Part shown: positions 14,658 to 16,786 of the stretch, in pieces
Position numbering within the stretch: position 1 is the stretch's first letter
Layout: each line of letters starts with the position of its first letter
DNA from: an uncultured Erysipelotrichaceae bacterium
Lineage (GTDB): Bacteria > Bacillota_I > Bacilli_A > Erysipelotrichales > Coprobacillaceae
Assembly: GCA_900544435.1 (NCBI GenBank)
Contig: UQVG01000014.1
Location: 1-16,786, forward strand
Length of the DNA: 16,786 nt
Direction of reading: 5' to 3'
The notes under the pieces: model-generated
Told to the model about the DNA's origin: nothing
The model's input: the letters and a program-made list of their open reading frames with translations, nothing else
Databases searched by the model: none
Position numbers and translations under genes: made by a program

Positions 14658-15902
14658 TTATTTTACAAACATTTTTGATAACATTGATTTTTTTACTGTT
14701 TTTAATTTATCTACCTTACGCTGATGAAGGGTAATAAGGTTATCAATAATATTAAAAATCATACCTACTTTCTGTTGTTCTATATATGAAGGATACTGTA
14801 TTGTTTGCTGATGAAGGACACTACCTTTGATTCCTTGAACGGTACCACCAGAACTTTTCTTATCAATATTTTTTTGAAATGTAGGAGCCAACAAATAGCA
14901 TTTTAAGTAATTATTATTTATTATATTATCTTTTCCTCTATATTTAATTATTCTTTGTGCAAGGGCTATATTTGGCTTATCCACTTGAGCTACGTTGCCA
15001 CAAGGGGCTTCTGTAGTAAATAATATATCGCCTATTTCTGGTATTCCTCTTTTCATTACTTCATCATAATCTTTATATGAAATATATTCTTTCGATGCTT
15101 CGTAATCTATATAACCATCCTTGACATTTTTAGCAGTAACCAAAAAAATCCCTGTTTTAGTTTTTTTAGGTGTTTTACCCCTATAATCAACATAATCACA
15201 AACTTCTATTAACTTACGCTGTTCCCAATCGTCAGTAAATCCATTAAATCTTAAATTAGGTATTTTATTGTGACCTTGAGGAAACATTTTAGAAAGCATT
15301 GATTTTTTTAATTGAACTAAATTATCATGCTTACGCTGATGAAGGGTAATAAGGTTGTCGAGTTGTGAAAAATATTGACCAATTTTAGTTTGTTCTTCAA
15401 ATTTCGGAATAAGTATTTGAATACTTTCTATATCAGATGAATTGTATGATGGCAATGCACCAACTTGTGTTAATTTTGTTAAATCAATTGTTTCAAATAA
15501 AGTTTTACCAAAATCACAATTCCAAACTTTTTTTTCAAAAACATATGCCATTGTATTATTATCTAAAAGAAAAGGAAAACGTACTAACCTCTTACGGTTG
15601 AGCATAACTGCAGCCCCTACTTTAGCAAAAAATATAGCTGGCACATCATATATAACATTCCAATGTTTTCTTGCAATTTGCTCATCTGTAACATAATTAT
15701 TTGCAACCATTAATTCGTTTTCATTCCCATTAGTATTCATGTCAGAAACTTTAAAAAATGGTATTCCTTTTTGTCCACCTTGCTCAGAATCAGGAAATCC
15801 AACTCCTGACTTAGCATAACCTATATCTCCCAACTTACGCTGTTCCCAATCATCATTAAACCCCTTAAATCTAATTTCAGGTATTCTGTTTCTCTCTTCC
15901 AT
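14658..15902 (-). CDS. hsdS: Type I restriction-modification specificity subunit S
   Basis: A 414-residue HsdS with two target recognition domains, each reading half of a bipartite DNA site. Each domain opens with a nearly identical block (IPEIRFKGFNDDWEQRKL at residues 7-24; IPNLRFNGFTDDWEQRKL at 214-231) and closes with a conserved helix (DNLITLHQRKHDNLVQLKKS at 182-201, then MLSKMF; and the matching DNLITLHQRKVDKLKTVKKS at the C-terminus). The domains between differ, so the target should have two unlike halves. The gene starts one base after the hsdM stop, with GGAGGT inside the last hsdM codons, so M and S are coupled. The repeated ends are also identical in DNA, which favours recombination of recognition domains. 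Confidence 0.96.
   Translation of the reverse strand: MEERNRIPEIRFKGFNDDWEQRKLGDIGYAKSGVGFPDSEQGGQKGIPFFKVSDMNTNGNENELMVANNYVTDEQIARKHWNVIYDVPAIFFAKVGAAVMLNRKRLVRFPFLLDNNTMAYVFEKKVWNCDFGKTLFETIDLTKLTQVGALPSYNSSDIESIQILIPKFEEQTKIGQYFSQLDNLITLHQRKHDNLVQLKKSMLSKMFPQGHNKIPNLRFNGFTDDWEQRKLIEVCDYVDYRGKTPKKTKTGIFLVTAKNVKDGYIDYEASKEYISYKDYDEVMKRGIPEIGDILFTTEAPCGNVAQVDKPNIALAQRIIKYRGKDNIINNNYLKCYLLAPTFQKNIDKKSSGGTVQGIKGSVLHQQTIQYPSYIEQQKVGMIFNIIDNLITLHQRKVDKLKTVKKSMLSKMFVK
14715..14741 (-). repeat. hsdS conserved-helix repeat, copy 2
   Basis: The 27 bases starting CTTACGCTGATGAAGGGTAA are identical to those at 15330-15356 in the same orientation. They encode the LITLHQRK spacer helix at the end of each recognition domain. 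Confidence 0.9.
15211..15230 (-). repeat. hsdS domain-start repeat, copy 2
   Basis: The 20 bases AACTTACGCTGTTCCCAATC recur exactly at 15832-15851. They encode DWEQRKL at the start of the second recognition domain. Confidence 0.88.
15330..15356 (-). repeat. hsdS conserved-helix repeat, copy 1
   Basis: Exact direct copy of 14715-14741, 615 bases away, a multiple of three, so recombination between the copies would delete or duplicate one recognition domain in frame. Confidence 0.9.
15832..15851 (-). repeat. hsdS domain-start repeat, copy 1
   Basis: Exact direct copy of 15211-15230 at the start of the first recognition domain; the 621-base spacing is also a multiple of three. Confidence 0.88.
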
Positions 15903-15903
15903 C

Positions 15904-16786
15904 TTAATTACCTCCGAGAATCTTCTTTAATTCTTGAAGCCCTAACATATCGAATTCATTACCTGTTAAATCATCCATCATAGGGATTAATGATTGTTCT
16001 GCTTCTTTAATTTCATTTTCAATATCCACAAGTGTTGTTTTATATTTATTTGATAATGTTTTTACTTTTGCTATCAGCTCTTTAATAATTGAATCCGGAA
16101 CACCATGAATATTCTCTACAATAGGCTTAATCCAATTAGTTTTTAATAATTTTAAAATTTCTTCATCCGTCAATTTATTGATTTTTTCCATTGTTTTTTC
16201 AGTTAATTCTTTTTTCAGTTCTTTTGCTTCTTTATCAAGTTCTTTATTTCTTGTTAAAAGATTATCTGCTTTTTTTACTGTATATTCATAACTGCCTTCT
16301 TCGAATTCATATGTTTCCTGAAATGTTTTGATTAATGTGGCAAATGCATTTTTTCCATATGTACCATCTCTATTAGGTGTCATTTTTGACCACTGAATTT
16401 GATTATGAGTTTCTTGGTATTCTAATTTATTTTTCTTCCCCTTCAATGATAAATATTCATCGATATATTCCATTCCTGGAATCTCAATATTTTCATACAC
16501 TTTTTTTAATGCATTCTTTGTTTCAGTAGCCTTGAATGATGCTTTGTCTGTATCGACAATATCAAAGTCATCTTCTGATAAATTTTCAATTAAAGAATTT
16601 AATTCACTGTTGTTTTCATTTAACTCTGATTCAATTTTTGCTGCTTTTACAAATTCATCTTTAAAATAAGTTTCCTGAACCAATTTGAATGGGGTAACTC
16701 GGCCTTCCCATCCAACTCGAGTTTCAATCGTTTCTCCTTTTTCTTTTTTTATTTTCTCTTTATTTCAACATGTCCAGAACAAGGCG
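15904..16786 (-). CDS. hsdM: Type I DNA methyltransferase subunit M, C-terminal part (5' end outside window; apparent frameshift near its upstream edge)
   Basis: The frame ending at 15904 encodes the C-terminal region of HsdM, the N6-adenine methyltransferase subunit. RVGWEGRVTPFKLVQETY (upstream of and around 16683) is the typical entry, followed by a coiled-coil-rich helical region (KKADNLLTRNKELDKEAKEL) and the conserved ending LTGNEFDMLGLQELKKILGG. The catalytic NPPF domain lies beyond the window. There is no true start at 16683: similarity continues upstream (EKIKKEKGETIETR) until a TGA at 16765-16767, while the expected preceding residues PCSGHVEIK lie in another frame, one base off. 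One A seems to be missing near 16758-16762. It may be a real null mutation or an error in an A-rich run. Confidence 0.85.

Noticed and set aside
15211..15851. Invertible hsdS cassette
   Set aside because: The repeats are in the same orientation and only one hsdS is visible, so inversion within the window is not possible.
1..16786. CRISPR array, tRNA or rRNA genes
   Set aside because: No regularly spaced repeats and no tRNA- or rRNA-like sequence seen on reading; short repeats found belong to hsdS.

Overview
The window is AT-rich DNA with strong AGGAGG-type ribosome binding sites, TTGACA/TATAAT promoters and a catabolite-responsive (cre) element, all typical of a low-GC Firmicute. Gene content fits an intestinal or host-associated member. 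Erysipelotrichia-like or lactobacillalean relatives are my guess from the general look of the proteins; the genus cannot be settled by reading alone.

Bases 1-8109 are a glycosaminoglycan (hyaluronan/chondroitin) disaccharide utilisation locus with the gene content known from streptococci. Leftward from a divergent control region (about 4015-4321) run a mannose-family PTS EIIA, unsaturated glucuronyl hydrolase (Ugl), EIIB, EIIC, EIID and a YajC-like protein cut by the window edge. Rightward run a dehydrogenase (DhuD-like) and an RpiB-type isomerase (DhuI-like). After a terminator and a 0.55 kb gap come 2-keto-3-deoxygluconate kinase (KdgK) and KDPG aldolase (KdgA). Together they make a pathway: the PTS imports and phosphorylates the unsaturated disaccharide, Ugl splits it, DhuI and DhuD turn the unsaturated uronate into 2-keto-3-deoxygluconate, and KdgK and KdgA convert that to pyruvate and glyceraldehyde-3-phosphate. 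The control region holds two good promoters, three related operator-like sites built on AAACCGGTTT and a perfect cre match over one -35 box.

Bases 8110-10463 are a graveyard of mobile DNA: the 3' end of an IS3-family element with stops and a frameshift, a 32-bp perfect palindrome at its broken edge, two small acidic reading frames that look like leftovers of a conjugative or integrated element, a group II intron that has lost its 3' two thirds (5' RNA plus the first third of its reverse transcriptase) sitting just behind an intrinsic terminator, and a short frame resembling an integrase tail.

Bases 10464-16786 are a defence cluster, all on the minus strand: a type I restriction-modification operon (hsdM C-terminal part, hsdS, hsdR) followed by a two-gene module in which a 62-residue protein overlaps a GNAT-type acetyltransferase by 11 bases, a layout typical of a toxin-antitoxin pair. 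The hsdM reading frame appears to be broken by a one-base shift close to the window end. The best candidate for a little-described system is the GNAT/62-residue pair.
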